A stretch of DNA of 64,000 nucleotides from Klebsiella aerogenes KCTC 2190. Lineage in GTDB: Bacteria; Pseudomonadota; Gammaproteobacteria; Enterobacterales; Enterobacteriaceae. Shown piece after piece: positions 29,472 to 40,656 of this stretch. Every line of letters begins with the position of its first letter. Positions within the stretch are counted from its first letter, which is position 1. A program made the position numbers and the translations under genes. The notes beneath the pieces are model-generated. The model was given only the letters and a program-made list of their open reading frames with translations, was not told where the DNA came from and ran no database searches. The stretch lies in NCBI RefSeq assembly GCF_000215745.1, contig NC_015663.1, positions 5,180,780 to 5,244,779 of the forward strand, in the 5' to 3' direction.

Positions 29472-30398
29472 TTATGAAACCAGAGAACTGTCTCCCCCTT
29501 CCGGGGTATATAGGGTTTCCGTGTTCCACGGATTATGGTCCTGGCTCAGCGACTGAAAAATCGCCTGCGCCAGTTCGTTTTCCCGCTGCGGATTGCAGCT
29601 CAGCACATAGTGGGTATCAGGCAAGCCCGGTAGGCCATCGCTTTTACCCGGAACGCGTAGCTCCGGACTCATCATTTCTACCGGACGCGCGGTGACGCCA
29701 AGGCCCGCTTTCACCGCCGCCTTCACCCCGGCTAAAGAACTGGCGGCATGCGCCAAATGCCAGGGAACCTGCGCAGCGTTCAGCGCGGAGATGATATCTT
29801 CGCGAAACGGCCCGGACTCTTCGAGCAGCACCAGCGGAACGGATTCACCCTGCGCCAGTACGTAATCCGCGGCGCAGTACCACAGCGTCGGCGAGGTACG
29901 CAGCGTCAGGACGTCAAATTCGCCGGTTTGATGCGTCGTTAATGCCAGGTCGATCTCGCCGCTGCCCAACTTCGCGACGATATCGGCGTAATTCAGGACC
30001 TTTATTTCCAGCGTCAGTTTGGGATAGAAGCTGCCGATTCGGTTGAGCAGGTAAGGCAGGATGGTATCCGCCGTTTCATCGGAAGCGCCGATAGTTAGCG
30101 TCCCCTGCAGGCTGCCAAACATCAGCGACATGCAGGCCTCATCATTAAAGCGCAGTATTTTGCGCGCGTAGCTGAGCAGTTGGATCCCCTGCTCGGTCAG
30201 TAATTTATTGCGCCCATGACGGGCGAAAAGCTCTTTGCCTACCAGTTGCTCCAGGCGCTGCATCTGCTGACTGACGGCGGACTGGGTACGACATACCGCG
30301 GCAGCGGCCGCCGCGAAGGTGCTCAGATCGGCGACGGCGACGAAGGTCCGCAGCAGATCGAGATCGAGATTCAGTATCGGACGATTTGCATTTATCAT
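29472..30398 (-). CDS. lrhA: LrhA LysR-type regulator
   Basis: LysR-family regulator known in E. coli to repress flhDC (motility) and fimbrial genes and to influence RpoS translation. It is 308 residues (E. coli 312). The N-terminal winged HTH spans about residues 12-70 ([36 protein letters not shown] contains the helix-turn-helix), followed by a substrate-binding-like effector domain. It sits directly upstream of nuo, as in E. coli, and is preceded by a very long non-coding region, in keeping with its known long, autoregulated leader. Confidence 0.95.
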   Translation of the reverse strand: MINANRPILNLDLDLLRTFVAVADLSTFAAAAAAVCRTQSAVSQQMQRLEQLVGKELFARHGRNKLLTEQGIQLLSYARKILRFNDEACMSLMFGSLQGTLTIGASDETADTILPYLLNRIGSFYPKLTLEIKVLNYADIVAKLGSGEIDLALTTHQTGEFDVLTLRTSPTLWYCAADYVLAQGESVPLVLLEESGPFREDIISALNAAQVPWHLAHAASSLAGVKAAVKAGLGVTARPVEMMSPELRVPGKSDGLPGLPDTHYVLSCNPQRENELAQAIFQSLSQDHNPWNTETLYTPEGGDSSLVS

Positions 30399-30641
30399 AT
30401 TTCTTCACTTACAGGCGCTAATGCTGGCCTGCCTTGTTGATGCTGTATCCAGGTTTCCGGCTATTCCATGAGCCTCGTGCCGAGCGGACAAATTCCGCGG
30501 AGGACAACTGGAAGAACGTCATTGCATGTGAAAGCACTCGTTCGCGACAAATGTGCGAAAAATTTGAGTAATATTTTGTTCGTAGCTCTACGCATTTTTA
30601 ATTACTGAGACTTCGGTTATGTGATGAATCTCAAACAAAGT

Positions 30642-30726
30642 CTGCAATAACAGATGTCGTTACGCCAGGAAGCCCGACACGCATAACAACGCCTGCTGAA
30701 CACAAACAAAAAAGCCTGCAATAACA
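30642..30726 (+). repeat. Imperfect direct repeat in lrhA upstream region
   Basis: Two copies of CTGCAATAACA (30642-30652 and 30716-30726), 74 bp apart, each preceded by ACAAACAAA or AAACAAAG. The extended match is about 20 bp with a small gap. It could be a pair of operators for a regulator such as LrhA itself, but the function is not shown. Confidence 0.5.
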
Positions 30727-30998
30727 ATATATTAATAAAATCACGCCGTTAAACAGAGGTTTACACGTCGATATTAACTGTCTTATCCTAACCGAAAACC
30801 ACAATATTTATAAGCGCTAATCAGTATTATCTAAGGTAATTTTAAACTTTTTTGCAGCACTATAATTAAATTAACAAAAGCCGAAATAATCCATGCAATC
30901 AAATATACCTGATTCATTCATTGGCATGTTTTATTAAAAAAAATTAACATAGTTGCTACAGTCGCCATCGCCCTCTTTTTATTAGCATAGTGTCTTTT

Positions 30999-31028
30999 AG
31001 CGGTTAAAATTCCGGCAAACCGCTTTTT
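30999..31028 (+). terminator. Terminator-like hairpin inside the lrhA/alaA gap
   Basis: Stem AGCGGTT (30999-31005) and AACCGCT (31018-31024) with a 12-base loop, followed by TTTTT on the plus strand. It is about 250 bp before alaA with no gene upstream on that strand. It may end a small RNA or act as an attenuator in a long alaA leader. The stem is short, so confidence is moderate. Confidence 0.45.
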
Positions 31029-31281
31029 CCTTCAGCAACAAACCGGATAAACATCCATGTAATCACCTAATACGCGCAACATAAAACCATTCAAAAACCC
31101 ATACCAGGCACATTATATAAAGAATAACGCCATTACACAGATAAATTCATTACTCTAAAAAAATACCATTAGCAAAATCTTCTCCTGTTAACCCTTCAAA
31201 ACAGCGGGGATGCGGAGTACATTGTTCCGTGCTGACTTCCACGGCAGGGAGTGGCGATAACAGCTAAAAGGTCAAAGGTTC

Positions 31282-32499
31282 ATGTCCCCTATCGAAAAAT
31301 CCAGCAAGTTAGAGAATGTCTGTTACGACATCCGCGGTCCGGTTCTCAAAGAAGCAAAACGCCTTGAAGAAGAAGGCAACAAAGTACTCAAGCTGAATAT
31401 CGGCAACCCGGCGCCGTTCGGCTTCGATGCGCCTGACGAAATTCTCGTCGACGTTATCCGCAATCTGCCGACCGCCCAGGGCTACAGCGACTCAAAAGGT
31501 CTCTATTCCGCCCGTAAAGCGATTATGCAGCACTACCAGGCGCGCGGGATGCGCGATGTTACCGTGGAAGATATCTATATCGGTAACGGCGTTTCCGAGC
31601 TCATCGTCCAGGCCATGCAGGCGCTGCTCAACAGCGGCGACGAAATGCTGGTTCCGGCTCCGGACTACCCGCTGTGGACCGCTGCGGTCTCCCTTTCCAG
31701 CGGCAAAGCGGTGCACTATTTGTGCGACGAATCCTCAGACTGGTTCCCGGACCTCGACGATATCCGCGCCAAAATTACGCCACGCACCCGTGGAATCGTC
31801 ATCATTAACCCGAATAACCCGACGGGCGCCGTTTATTCCAAAGAACTGTTGCAGGAGATCGTCGAGATCGCCCGTCAGCACAACCTGATTATTTTCGCCG
31901 ACGAAATCTACGACAAGATCCTGTACGACGATGCCGAACACCATTCGATCGCCGCGCTGGCGCCGGATATGCTGACCGTCACCTTTAACGGACTGTCGAA
32001 GACCTATCGTGTCGCCGGTTTCCGCCAGGGCTGGATGGTGCTTAACGGGCCGAAAAAGCACGCCAAAGGCTATATCGAAGGGCTGGAAATGCTGGCCTCG
32101 ATGCGCCTGTGCGCCAACGTCCCGGCGCAACACGCAATCCAAACCGCGCTGGGCGGCTATCAGAGCATTAGCGAATTTATCATTCCGGGCGGGCGTTTGT
32201 ATGAGCAACGCAACCGCGCCTGGGAGTTAATCAACGAGATCCCGGGCGTTTCCTGCGTCAAGCCGAAAGGCGCGCTGTACATGTTCCCGAAAATCGACGC
32301 CAAACGCTTTAATATCCACGATGACCAGAAAATGGTGCTCGACTTCCTTCTACAGGAGAAAGTGCTGCTGGTTCAGGGCACCGCCTTTAACTGGCCGTGG
32401 CCGGATCACGTGCGTATCGTCACCCTGCCGCGTGAAGATGACCTGGAAATGGCGATTTCCCGCTTTGGCCGTTTCCTCTCCGGCTATCATCAGCTTTAA
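31282..32499 (+). CDS. alaA: Alanine aminotransferase AlaA
   Basis: PLP-dependent class I/II aminotransferase that makes alanine from pyruvate and glutamate; the main alanine-synthesising transaminase in E. coli (formerly yfbQ). It is 405 residues, the E. coli length. The Schiff-base lysine is K240 in FNGLSK, with NPNNPTGAVY near 176 and the cofactor aspartate in FADEIYD near 206. Ribosome binding site AAAGG lies 4 bases before the ATG. The long upstream region suggests complex control (Lrp in E. coli). Confidence 0.97.
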   Translation: MSPIEKSSKLENVCYDIRGPVLKEAKRLEEEGNKVLKLNIGNPAPFGFDAPDEILVDVIRNLPTAQGYSDSKGLYSARKAIMQHYQARGMRDVTVEDIYIGNGVSELIVQAMQALLNSGDEMLVPAPDYPLWTAAVSLSSGKAVHYLCDESSDWFPDLDDIRAKITPRTRGIVIINPNNPTGAVYSKELLQEIVEIARQHNLIIFADEIYDKILYDDAEHHSIAALAPDMLTVTFNGLSKTYRVAGFRQGWMVLNGPKKHAKGYIEGLEMLASMRLCANVPAQHAIQTALGGYQSISEFIIPGGRLYEQRNRAWELINEIPGVSCVKPKGALYMFPKIDAKRFNIHDDQKMVLDFLLQEKVLLVQGTAFNWPWPDHVRIVTLPREDDLEMAISRFGRFLSGYHQL

Positions 32500-32505
32500 T
32501 CGCGC

Positions 32506-32532
32506 CGCCGCCGGTATTTGCATCCGGCGGCG
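32506..32532 (+). terminator. GC-rich hairpin after alaA
   Basis: Perfect 9-bp stem CGCCGCCGG / CCGGCGGCG with a TATTTGCAT loop just after the alaA stop. No T-run follows, so it may be only a weak terminator or an mRNA-stabilising hairpin before yfbR. Confidence 0.5.
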
Positions 32533-32580
32533 ATCCCTGCGCACAATGGAACCTGATGTTGTCACCGCTTAAGGGTTCCT

Positions 32581-33180
32581 ATGAGTCAGAGTCATTTCTT
32601 TGCCCACCTCTCCCGCCTGAAACTAATTAACCGCTGGCCTTTGATGCGCAACGTGCGTACCGAAAACGTCTCCGAGCACAGTTTGCAGGTGGCGATGGTC
32701 GCCCATGCGCTGGCGGCAATTAAGAACCGCAAGTTTGGCGGCCAGGTCAACGCCGAACGTATTGCCCTGCTGGCGATGTATCACGATGCCTCCGAGGTCC
32801 TCACCGGCGATCTGCCCACGCCGGTGAAATACTTCAATTCGCAGATTGCCCAGGAATATAAGGCGATTGAGAAAATCGCTCAGCAAAAACTGGTCGATAT
32901 GGTTCCCGATGAGCTGCGCGATATCTTTGAGCCCCTGATTGATGAGCACCATTACAGTGAAGAAGAGCAGTCGATTGTGAAGCAGGCCGACGCCCTGTGC
33001 GCCTATCTGAAATGTCTTGAAGAGCTTTCCGCCGGCAATAACGAATTTCTGCTGGCTAAAGGTCGGCTGGAAAAAACGCTGGAGTCTCGCCGTAGCCCGG
33101 AGATGGATTACTTTATGCAGGTGTTTGTCCCGAGCTTCCACTTGTCGCTCGATGAAATCAGCCAGGATTCACCGCTTTAA
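32581..33180 (+). CDS. yfbR: 5'-Deoxynucleotidase YfbR
   Basis: HD-domain phosphohydrolase that dephosphorylates deoxyribonucleoside 5'-monophosphates. The metal ligands are H33 (SEHSLQ), the H68-D69 pair ([12 protein letters not shown]) and a late aspartate in [10 protein letters not shown], all as in the solved E. coli enzyme. It is 199 residues (E. coli 199). It lies 81 bp after alaA on the same strand and is convergent with yfbS. Confidence 0.96.
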   Translation: MSQSHFFAHLSRLKLINRWPLMRNVRTENVSEHSLQVAMVAHALAAIKNRKFGGQVNAERIALLAMYHDASEVLTGDLPTPVKYFNSQIAQEYKAIEKIAQQKLVDMVPDELRDIFEPLIDEHHYSEEEQSIVKQADALCAYLKCLEELSAGNNEFLLAKGRLEKTLESRRSPEMDYFMQVFVPSFHLSLDEISQDSPL

Positions 33181-33184
33181 TTTT

Positions 33185-33211
33185 CAGGCCGGGCATCCCC
33201 TGCCCGGCCTG
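33185..33211. terminator. Bidirectional terminator between yfbR and yfbS
   Basis: Perfect 11-bp inverted repeat CAGGCCGGGCA / TGCCCGGCCTG with loop TCCCC, exactly between the two convergent stops. AAAATT follows on the minus strand and an AT-rich stretch on the plus strand, so it likely serves both genes. Confidence 0.78.
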
Positions 33212-33217
33212 AATGAA

Positions 33218-35050
33218 TTAAAACGGAAAGAGTACCGGGATAAGCAGCACGCAGACCACCATCACCAGTACGGTGAAGGGCACACCGATTTTGACAAAAT
33301 CACTAAACGAATATTTACCGGGTCCGAGCACCAGCGTGTTAACCGGTGAAGAGACCGGGGTCATGAAAGCCGCCGAAGCCGCCATCGCCACCACCATGGC
33401 AAAAGGATATGGCGAGACTCCCATCGATTTCGCCGCCGCCAGCGCAATCGGCGCCATCAGCACCGCCGTCGCGGTGTTAGAGATAAACAGACCAATCGCC
33501 GCGCACATCACAAACAGGCAACCCAGCATCAAATAGGGGCCTTTACTCCCGGCGACGTCCATTAACCCCTGCACCACCAAATCCACGCCGCCGGTTTTCT
33601 GCAATGCCAGGGCAAACGGCATCATCCCCACAATCAAAATGATGCTCGGCCAGTGAATCGCCTTATAGGCGCTCTCGGCGTTGATGCAGCGAAACTTGCC
33701 CATCAACAGGCAGGCGATGATGGCAGCGATAGGGTTAGGGATTTCATCGGTAAGCATCAGTGCTACCATCAACACCAGGCAGAATATGGCGTGCGGCGCC
33801 TGACTGTGCGCTGGCGAAGCATCGTTGACCTCTACCGGCATATTCAGCACCACAAAATCGCGGCCACGTTTCGCCAGCATGGCTATCTGCCGCCAGTTGC
33901 CGACCACCAGCATAATATCGCCTAACTGGAGAGGTTCATCGACTACCGCGCCGTCGAGCGCTTTGCCATCGCGCTTCAGACCAACGATATTCAGACCAAA
34001 ACGGGTACGAAAGGCCATCTCGCGCACCGTTTTACCGATAAGCTCTGAATCAGGGATTAACGAGACTTCAGCCATGCCGACGTCCAGCGCCTGATCGGCA
34101 AAGTATTCGCCACGCAGCACCATCGGCTCAAGCATCTGTTCGCCGCAAAACTGCCGCAGATCGACGTCGGAGGCTGACATATCGATCAGCAACACGTCAC
34201 GGGCGCGAAACTCCGATACCCCGTTAACGTTGACAATCACCCGGCGAAAACGCCGCCAGCGTTCGACGCCGATAACGTTGGCGCAGTAGCGTTCACGCAG
34301 CTTTAAATCATCAAGCCGCTGGCCGATCATCGGCGAGCCCGGACGAATCGCCAGCCGGCGCGCCCTGCCGGTAAGGCGGTACTCTTTGATTAAATCACGA
34401 AAGGTGCTTTTCTTGCGCACATCGCGAGCGGCGCTGTCATCTTCGCTCTTCAGCATAAAGCGCATCACCAGCATATAGACGATACCCAACACCAGCACCA
34501 CCAGGCCAATCGGGGTCACGCTGAAGAAGCTGAATCCATGCAACCCTTCGCGCAGCAGTTCACTGTTGACCACCAGGTTCGGCGGCGTCGCCACCAGGGT
34601 CATCATGCCGCTAATCAGCCCGGCGAAGCTCAGCGGCATCATCAGCCGCGATGGCGAGGTATTCATACGCAGCGAAACGCTGAGCACCACCGGAATAAAT
34701 ATCGCCACGACGCCGGTGGAGCTCATAAACGCGCCCAGCCCGGCAACGGTGAGCATCAGGTAGACCAGCATTTTGGTTTCGCTATTACCGGCAACCTTGA
34801 CCAGCCAGGAGCCCATTTTAGTCGCCACGCCGGTGCGCACCAGGCCATCGCCAATGATAAATAACGCAGCAATGAGAATGACGTTCGGATCGCTAAAGCC
34901 GGAGAAGGCCTCGCTGAGGGTTAACGTACCGCTAAGCACAAACGCCACAATGATCATCAGCGCGATGGCATCCATGCGCACCTTGCCGGTTGCAAACAAG
35001 ACAACCGCGATGGCCAGTAGCGATAACACCCAAATCAATTCACCGTTCAC
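33218..35050 (-). CDS. yfbS: YfbS SLC13-type transporter with two RCK_C domains
   Basis: 610-residue inner-membrane protein. Two hydrophobic blocks (about residues 1-185 and 410-610, together around 11-12 helices, with the SLC13/ArsB-like motifs [11 protein letters not shown] and [16 protein letters not shown]) flank a soluble middle. The soluble part holds two TrkA-C (RCK_C) domains, seen around [11 protein letters not shown] and [11 protein letters not shown]. The substrate is unknown. Length and layout match E. coli YfbS (610). It is monocistronic between a terminator and hxpA. Confidence 0.93.
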   Translation of the reverse strand: MNGELIWVLSLLAIAVVLFATGKVRMDAIALMIIVAFVLSGTLTLSEAFSGFSDPNVILIAALFIIGDGLVRTGVATKMGSWLVKVAGNSETKMLVYLMLTVAGLGAFMSSTGVVAIFIPVVLSVSLRMNTSPSRLMMPLSFAGLISGMMTLVATPPNLVVNSELLREGLHGFSFFSVTPIGLVVLVLGIVYMLVMRFMLKSEDDSAARDVRKKSTFRDLIKEYRLTGRARRLAIRPGSPMIGQRLDDLKLRERYCANVIGVERWRRFRRVIVNVNGVSEFRARDVLLIDMSASDVDLRQFCGEQMLEPMVLRGEYFADQALDVGMAEVSLIPDSELIGKTVREMAFRTRFGLNIVGLKRDGKALDGAVVDEPLQLGDIMLVVGNWRQIAMLAKRGRDFVVLNMPVEVNDASPAHSQAPHAIFCLVLMVALMLTDEIPNPIAAIIACLLMGKFRCINAESAYKAIHWPSIILIVGMMPFALALQKTGGVDLVVQGLMDVAGSKGPYLMLGCLFVMCAAIGLFISNTATAVLMAPIALAAAKSMGVSPYPFAMVVAMAASAAFMTPVSSPVNTLVLGPGKYSFSDFVKIGVPFTVLVMVVCVLLIPVLFPF

Positions 35051-35090
35051 AACTTATCCTTGTCTGAAGAGGGAGCCGAAATTGTGGCAC

Positions 35091-35115
35091 AAAAAAGCCC
35101 CGGCGACGCGGGGCT
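35091..35115 (-). terminator. Terminator downstream of hxpA
   Basis: On the minus strand AGCCCCG - CGTCGC - CGGGGCT followed by TTTTTT. It lies about 12 bp after the hxpA stop and before the yfbS start, so it separates the two transcripts. Confidence 0.85.
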
Positions 35116-35126
35116 AAGTCATGAGA

Positions 35127-35786
35127 TTATGCTTTAAGATTCACCTGAACATTGCCGTCCGCCTGCCGTTCAATGCGCAAACTTTCGAGAGTCGTCAGCA
35201 CCAGATCGGCTTCATCAAGACGCGGCGCATCCGCCGGAACGTTGACGGCGATGGTGCGGCATCCGGCAGCCAGCCCGGAAAGCAGCCCCGCCGGCGCATC
35301 TTCAACCACCGCACACTGTTGCGCCGGTATCCCCAGCAGTTCAGCGCCGAGCAGATAGGCATCCGGCGCCGGTTTCCCCTTCTTCACCTGTTCGGCGGTG
35401 ACAAACACTTTCGGCATTGGCAGACCTGCCGCGCGGTGGCGGGCGTGAGCAACCGGAATCGAACCCGAGGTCACAATAGCCCAGGGGATACCGGCTTCAT
35501 TGAGCGTATTCAGCAAGTTTAACGCGCCCGGCAGTGCGACAATGCCGTCGATATCGGTGGCTTCAATCTGCTCAAGGAAGCGGAACTCGGCCTGAATATC
35601 CTCTTCGCTGCGCCCCGGCATAAAATGGCGAATCGAAGTGATGGCCTGTTTACCGTGAATGAAACCGAGAATCTCATCGTGCGGAATGCCGAAACGATCG
35701 CCCCATTTACACCATGAACGCTCGACAACCGGTAAAGAATCCACCAGCGTCCCGTCGAGATCGAACAGGAAACCTTTACACTGCAC
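35127..35786 (-). CDS. hxpA: HxpA sugar phosphatase (HAD family)
   Basis: HAD-superfamily hydrolase, formerly yfbT, acting on small sugar phosphates. The nucleophile motif is FLFDLDGTLVDS at the N-terminus. Motif II is IVTSGS, the motif III lysine is in KKGKPAPDAY, and motif IV is VVEDAPAGL. I place the start at GTG 35786, giving a protein that begins (M)QCKGFLFDLDG as E. coli does, because GGAGG lies at the right distance. The ATG at 35798 overlaps the yfbU stop and adds four residues (219 versus 223). It follows yfbU closely, so the two are probably co-transcribed. Confidence 0.9.
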   Translation of the reverse strand: MQCKGFLFDLDGTLVDSLPVVERSWCKWGDRFGIPHDEILGFIHGKQAITSIRHFMPGRSEEDIQAEFRFLEQIEATDIDGIVALPGALNLLNTLNEAGIPWAIVTSGSIPVAHARHRAAGLPMPKVFVTAEQVKKGKPAPDAYLLGAELLGIPAQQCAVVEDAPAGLLSGLAAGCRTIAVNVPADAPRLDEADLVLTTLESLRIERQADGNVQVNLKA

Positions 35787-35797
35787 GGGCACCTCCA

Positions 35798-36310
<513 letters not shown>

Positions 36311-36325
36311 TTACGGCGTGAAATA

Positions 36326-36356
36326 AAGAAGGCGCATAAATCATGCGCCTTCTTTT
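36326..36356. terminator. Hairpin terminator between yfbV and yfbU
   Basis: Perfect stem AAGAAGGCGCAT / ATGCGCCTTCTT with a 5-base loop between the yfbV stop and the yfbU start. The minus strand has a T-rich tail (TTCTTTATTT), so it probably ends the yfbV transcript. Confidence 0.7.
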
Positions 36357-36377
36357 ATATGCGTTTTCCGTATGGAA

Positions 36378-36833
36378 TTACAAATCATCAAGGAAAGTTT
36401 TATCCAGTTGTTTGAAGGCGCGCTTAAGCGTGTCAGCCAGCGCCTGGTAATCCGGCTTGCCGTCAACCGGCGCTAACGCCTGCCCGGCCTCTTGTAATTT
36501 GCCGCGCACTTCATAAAACCAGTTCAGTATTGATGGCGGTAATGGCGTGACGGAACGCTTGCCCAACCACCACAGCCCCTGCATCGGCAGGCTTAAGGCA
36601 AATAGCGCGGTGGCGACGGCCGGGCCGAGCTGGCCGCCGAGCGCTATCTGCCAGCACAGGGTGAAGACCGCAACCGGCGGCATGATGCGAATCGCGTAGC
36701 GGGTGGCGCGAATAATGCGGTTTTCGATAAACACCGGCGCCAGCCGCTTATCGAGGGGCCAGGTCTTCGCATAGTGCTGCCCGCGACGAAACAAGCTAAA
36801 AAAGCTAACGGGGCGATTCTCAGGGGTCGACAT
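36378..36833 (-). CDS. yfbV: YfbV membrane protein (UPF0208)
   Basis: 151-residue inner-membrane protein with two hydrophobic segments (about residues 43-65 and 68-90) and a soluble C-terminal tail. Length is as in E. coli. E. coli YfbV has been implicated in insulating the Ter macrodomain of the chromosome; the sequence itself shows only topology. It is divergent from ackA across 338 bp. Confidence 0.92.
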   Translation of the reverse strand: MSTPENRPVSFFSLFRRGQHYAKTWPLDKRLAPVFIENRIIRATRYAIRIMPPVAVFTLCWQIALGGQLGPAVATALFALSLPMQGLWWLGKRSVTPLPPSILNWFYEVRGKLQEAGQALAPVDGKPDYQALADTLKRAFKQLDKTFLDDL

Positions 36834-37171
36834 GGCTATACCTCAACTTTACATATAAAACTTAAAATTTTCGTGCAAAACACCAACTGTGCATGACAAC
36901 GTTCAAAAGATTTTGGCAATGGGTGCGGCAATCAGGTATCCTGTGCCCACCTGAGAGGGCGGTTAGACCCTTTTACCAGGTTAGTCAAATTATCGCATAT
37001 TCTGCTGCTGGCGGAAAATTATGCAAAATGACATAAAATCATATGTACTTCCCTCATCGTGCCAGAAAACAGAACAAGGCATGATGTTAATCATAAATGT
37101 CGATGTCATCCTGCGCTACGCTTTGTGACACACTGATGTTTTTTTAGCCACGTATCATAAAAGGTACTTCC
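36834..37171. promoter_or_regulatory. Divergent yfbV / ackA regulatory region
   Basis: 338 bp without a gene. It must hold the ackA-pta promoter(s) and the yfbV promoter. A nested hairpin (ACCTG ... GGG ... CCC ... CAGGT) lies at 36949-36981, and the stretch nearest ackA is AT-rich. AAAGG precedes the ackA ATG. In E. coli this promoter region responds to FNR and ArcA, but I could not assign a clear site here. Confidence 0.55.
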
Positions 37172-38374
37172 ATGTCGAGTAAGTTAGTACTGGTTCTGAA
37201 CTGCGGTAGCTCTTCCCTGAAATTTGCTATCCTGGATGCCGTTAACGGTGACGAATATCTCTCCGGTTTAGCCGAATGTTTCCATCTTCCTGAAGCCCGT
37301 ATCAAATGGAAAATGGACGGCGGCAAACACGAAGCTGAGTTAGGCGCAGGCGCCGCTCACAGTGAAGCGCTGAACTTTATCGTTAACACTATTCTGGCAC
37401 AAAAACCAGAACTGTCAGCACAGCTGACCGCAATTGGCCATCGTATCGTTCACGGCGGTGAAAAATACACCAGTTCCGTTGTCATCGACGATTCCGTTAT
37501 TCAGGGCATCAAAGACTCCGCTTCCTTTGCACCGCTGCACAACCCGGCGCACCTGATCGGTATCGCTGAAGCGCTGAAATCCTTCCCGCACCTGAAAGAC
37601 AAGAACGTTGCCGTGTTCGACACCGCGTTCCATCAGACCATGCCGGAAGAGTCCTACCTGTACGCCCTGCCGTACAGCCTGTACAAAGAGCATGGCGTAC
37701 GTCGTTACGGCGCGCACGGCACCAGCCACTACTATGTGACTCAGGAAGCCGCTAAGGTTCTGAACAAGCCGGTTGAAGAACTGAACATCATCACCTGCCA
37801 CCTCGGCAACGGCGGTTCCGTTTCCGCTATCCGTAACGGTAAATGCGTTGATACCTCCATGGGTCTGACCCCGCTGGAAGGTCTGGTGATGGGTACTCGC
37901 TCTGGCGATATCGACCCGGCAATCATTTTCCACCTGCACGACGCGCTGGGTATGAGCGTAGATGCTATCAACAAAATGCTGACCAAAGAGTCCGGCCTGC
38001 TGGGTCTGACCGAAGTCACAAGCGACTGCCGCTATGTTGAAGACAACTACGCGGATAAAGCTGACGCTAAACGCGCAATGGACGTTTACTGCCACCGTCT
38101 GGCGAAATACATCGGTTCTTACACCGCGCTGATGGACGGCCGTCTGGACGCCGTTGTCTTCACCGGTGGTATCGGTGAAAACGCCGCGATGGTTCGTGAA
38201 CTGTCCCTGGGTAAACTGGGCGTTCTGGGCTTCGAAGTTGATCACGAGCGTAACCTGGCTGCCCGTTTCGGCAAGTCTGGCTTCATCAACAAAGAAGGCA
38301 CCCGCCCTGCCGTGGTTATCCCGACCAACGAAGAGCTGGTGATCGCTCAAGACGCACACCGTCTGACCGCTTAA
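37172..38374 (+). CDS. ackA: Acetate kinase AckA
   Basis: Converts acetyl phosphate and ADP to acetate and ATP (reversible), the last step of the Pta-AckA overflow and fermentation route. ASKHA-fold enzyme of 400 residues (E. coli 400). Visible motifs are [10 protein letters not shown] at the N-terminus (N7, phosphate loop), [11 protein letters not shown], the active-site histidine region [11 protein letters not shown], and the adenosine-binding [14 protein letters not shown]. Codon use is strongly biased, in keeping with high expression. It is co-transcribed with pta. Confidence 0.98.
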   Translation: MSSKLVLVLNCGSSSLKFAILDAVNGDEYLSGLAECFHLPEARIKWKMDGGKHEAELGAGAAHSEALNFIVNTILAQKPELSAQLTAIGHRIVHGGEKYTSSVVIDDSVIQGIKDSASFAPLHNPAHLIGIAEALKSFPHLKDKNVAVFDTAFHQTMPEESYLYALPYSLYKEHGVRRYGAHGTSHYYVTQEAAKVLNKPVEELNIITCHLGNGGSVSAIRNGKCVDTSMGLTPLEGLVMGTRSGDIDPAIIFHLHDALGMSVDAINKMLTKESGLLGLTEVTSDCRYVEDNYADKADAKRAMDVYCHRLAKYIGSYTALMDGRLDAVVFTGGIGENAAMVRELSLGKLGVLGFEVDHERNLAARFGKSGFINKEGTRPAVVIPTNEELVIAQDAHRLTA

Positions 38375-38493
38375 TTCCACACCGCCAGCGATAATCCTGA
38401 CTGCTTCGAGTTGCCACTTGAAGTATGAACGGTAAGCTGGCGGTGCTGTTTTGTATCCCGCCTAAAACTGGCGGTAACGAAAGAGGATATATC

Positions 38494-40641
38494 GTGTCCC
38501 GTACTATCATGCTGATCCCTACCGGAACCAGCGTAGGCCTGACCAGCGTCAGCCTCGGTGTTATCCGCGCTATGGAACGCAAAGGCGTTCGCCTGAGCGT
38601 CTTTAAACCTATCGCCCAGCCGCGTTCCGGTGGCGATACTCCAGACCAGACTACCACCATCGTTCGCGCCAGCTCTTCAACGACGACTGCCGCTGAACCG
38701 ATGAACATGAGCCACGTTGAGTCGCTGCTGTCCAGCAACCAGAAAGACGTGCTGATGGAAGAGATCATCGCCAACTACCATGCTAACACTCAGGATGCTG
38801 AAGTGGTGCTGGTTGAAGGCCTGGTCCCGACTCGTAAACACCAGTTCGCTCAGTCTCTGAACTACGAAATCGCAAAAACGCTTAACGCGGAAATCGTCTT
38901 CGTGATGTCTCAGGGCACCGATACCCCGGAACAGCTGAACGAGCGTATCGAACTGACTCGCAACAGCTTCGGCGGCGCGAAAAACACCAGCATCACTGGC
39001 GTTATCGTTAACAAACTGAATGCTCCGGTTGATGAACAAGGCCGTACACGCCCTGACCTGTCCGAAATCTTTGACGACTCGTCTAAAGCGAAAGTCGTGA
39101 AGATCGACCCGGCTCAACTGCAGAATGGCAGCCCGCTGCCGGTGCTGGGCGCGGTGCCATGGAGCTTCGACCTGATCGCCACGCGCGCTATCGACATGGC
39201 GCATCACCTGAATGCGACCGTGATCAACGAAGGCGACATCAATACTCGCCGCGTGAAGTCTGTAACCTTCTGCGCGCGCAGCATTCCGCACATGCTGGAA
39301 CACTTCCGTCCGGGTTCTCTGCTGGTGACTTCCGCAGACCGTCCAGACGTACTGGTCGCTGCCTGCCTGGCGGCGATGAACGGCGTAGAAATCGGCGCTA
39401 TCCTGCTGACCGGCGGCTATGAAATGGACGCGCGCATCAGCAAGCTGTGCGAACGTGCTTTCGCCACCGGCCTGCCGGTATTCATGGTTAACACCAACAC
39501 CTGGCAGACCTCTCTGAGCCTGCAGAGCTTCAACCTGGAAGTACCGGTTGACGATCACGAGCGCATCGAGAAAGTACAGGAATACGTTGCCAACTATATC
39601 AACGCCGACTGGATCGAATCGCTGACCGCGACCTCCGAGCGCAGCCGTCGTCTGTCTCCGCCAGCCTTCCGCTACCAGCTGACCGAGCTGGCGCGTAAAG
39701 CGGGCAAACGCGTCGTTCTGCCGGAAGGCGACGAACCGCGTACCGTTAAAGCGGCGGCCATCTGTGCCGAGCGCGGTATTGCAACCTGCGTGCTGCTGGG
39801 CAACCCGGATGAGATCAACCGCGTTGCGGCCTCTCAGGGCGTAGAGCTGGGCGCTGGTATTGAAATCGTCGATCCGGAAGTGGTTCGCGAAAGCTACGTG
39901 GCGCGTCTGGTCGAACTGCGTAAGAACAAAGGCATGACCGAAGCGGTTGCGCGCGAACAGCTGGAAGATAACGTGGTTCTCGGCACCCTGATGCTGGAAC
40001 AAGACGAAGTCGACGGCCTGGTATCCGGCGCGGTTCACACCACCGCCAATACCATCCGTCCGCCGCTGCAGCTTATCAAAACGGCGCCGGGCAGCTCGCT
40101 GGTCTCTTCCGTATTCTTCATGCTGCTGCCGGAACAGGTTTACGTTTACGGCGACTGCGCGATCAACCCGGATCCGACGGCAGAACAGCTGGCGGAAATC
40201 GCGATTCAGTCCGCTGATTCCGCGATTGCCTTCGGTATCGAACCGCGCGTAGCGATGCTCTCCTACTCCACCGGCACCTCCGGCGCAGGTAGCGATGTAG
40301 AAAAAGTACGCGAAGCGACTCGTCTGGCGCAGGAAAAACGTCCTGACCTGATGATCGACGGTCCGCTGCAGTATGATGCCGCAGTAATGGCCGACGTAGC
40401 GAAGTCCAAAGCGCCGAACTCTCCGGTAGCTGGCCGCGCAACCGTGTTCATCTTCCCGGATCTGAACACCGGTAACACCACTTACAAAGCCGTACAGCGT
40501 TCCGCTGACCTGATCTCCATCGGGCCGATGCTGCAGGGTATGCGTAAGCCGGTAAACGACCTGTCCCGCGGCGCGCTGGTAGACGATATCGTCTACACTA
40601 TCGCACTGACGGCGATTCAGTCTTCTCAGCAGCAGAACTAA
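38494..40641 (+). CDS. pta: Phosphate acetyltransferase Pta
   Basis: Converts acetyl-CoA and phosphate to acetyl phosphate. It is the long enterobacterial form, 715 residues (E. coli 714): an N-terminal AAA_26-like P-loop-related domain, a DRTGG regulatory domain around residues 215-330, and a C-terminal catalytic PTA domain from about 390 ([25 protein letters not shown]). GTG at 38494 is the start: AGAGGA lies 7 bases upstream and the translation begins (M)[10 protein letters not shown]. Upstream in-frame codons are not conserved. It is 119 bp after ackA. Confidence 0.97.
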   Translation: MSRTIMLIPTGTSVGLTSVSLGVIRAMERKGVRLSVFKPIAQPRSGGDTPDQTTTIVRASSSTTTAAEPMNMSHVESLLSSNQKDVLMEEIIANYHANTQDAEVVLVEGLVPTRKHQFAQSLNYEIAKTLNAEIVFVMSQGTDTPEQLNERIELTRNSFGGAKNTSITGVIVNKLNAPVDEQGRTRPDLSEIFDDSSKAKVVKIDPAQLQNGSPLPVLGAVPWSFDLIATRAIDMAHHLNATVINEGDINTRRVKSVTFCARSIPHMLEHFRPGSLLVTSADRPDVLVAACLAAMNGVEIGAILLTGGYEMDARISKLCERAFATGLPVFMVNTNTWQTSLSLQSFNLEVPVDDHERIEKVQEYVANYINADWIESLTATSERSRRLSPPAFRYQLTELARKAGKRVVLPEGDEPRTVKAAAICAERGIATCVLLGNPDEINRVAASQGVELGAGIEIVDPEVVRESYVARLVELRKNKGMTEAVAREQLEDNVVLGTLMLEQDEVDGLVSGAVHTTANTIRPPLQLIKTAPGSSLVSSVFFMLLPEQVYVYGDCAINPDPTAEQLAEIAIQSADSAIAFGIEPRVAMLSYSTGTSGAGSDVEKVREATRLAQEKRPDLMIDGPLQYDAAVMADVAKSKAPNSPVAGRATVFIFPDLNTGNTTYKAVQRSADLISIGPMLQGMRKPVNDLSRGALVDDIVYTIALTAIQSSQQQN

Positions 40642-40656
40642 TCTTCCGCTGAGACA

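Larger units (their letters stand above)
30399..31281. promoter_or_regulatory. 883-bp AT-rich divergent lrhA/alaA regulatory region
   Basis: No convincing open frame on either strand. The region is markedly AT-rich compared with its neighbours, especially 30720-31180. It carries an imperfect direct repeat (CTGCAATAACA at 30642-30652 and 30716-30726) and a terminator-like hairpin at 30999-31028. A short CCGTG/CACGG hairpin lies about 40 bp before alaA. It probably holds the lrhA promoter with its long leader and the alaA promoter. Confidence 0.6.

Noticed and set aside
36945..36985. Possible TPP riboswitch (CTGAGAGGG string)
   Set aside because: Only one fragment of the thi-box is present; the second conserved part and overall fold are missing, and neither neighbour is a thiamine gene.
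37415..38380. 321-residue minus-strand frame opposite ackA
   Set aside because: Shadow of a highly expressed gene with strong codon bias; the product has no known features.
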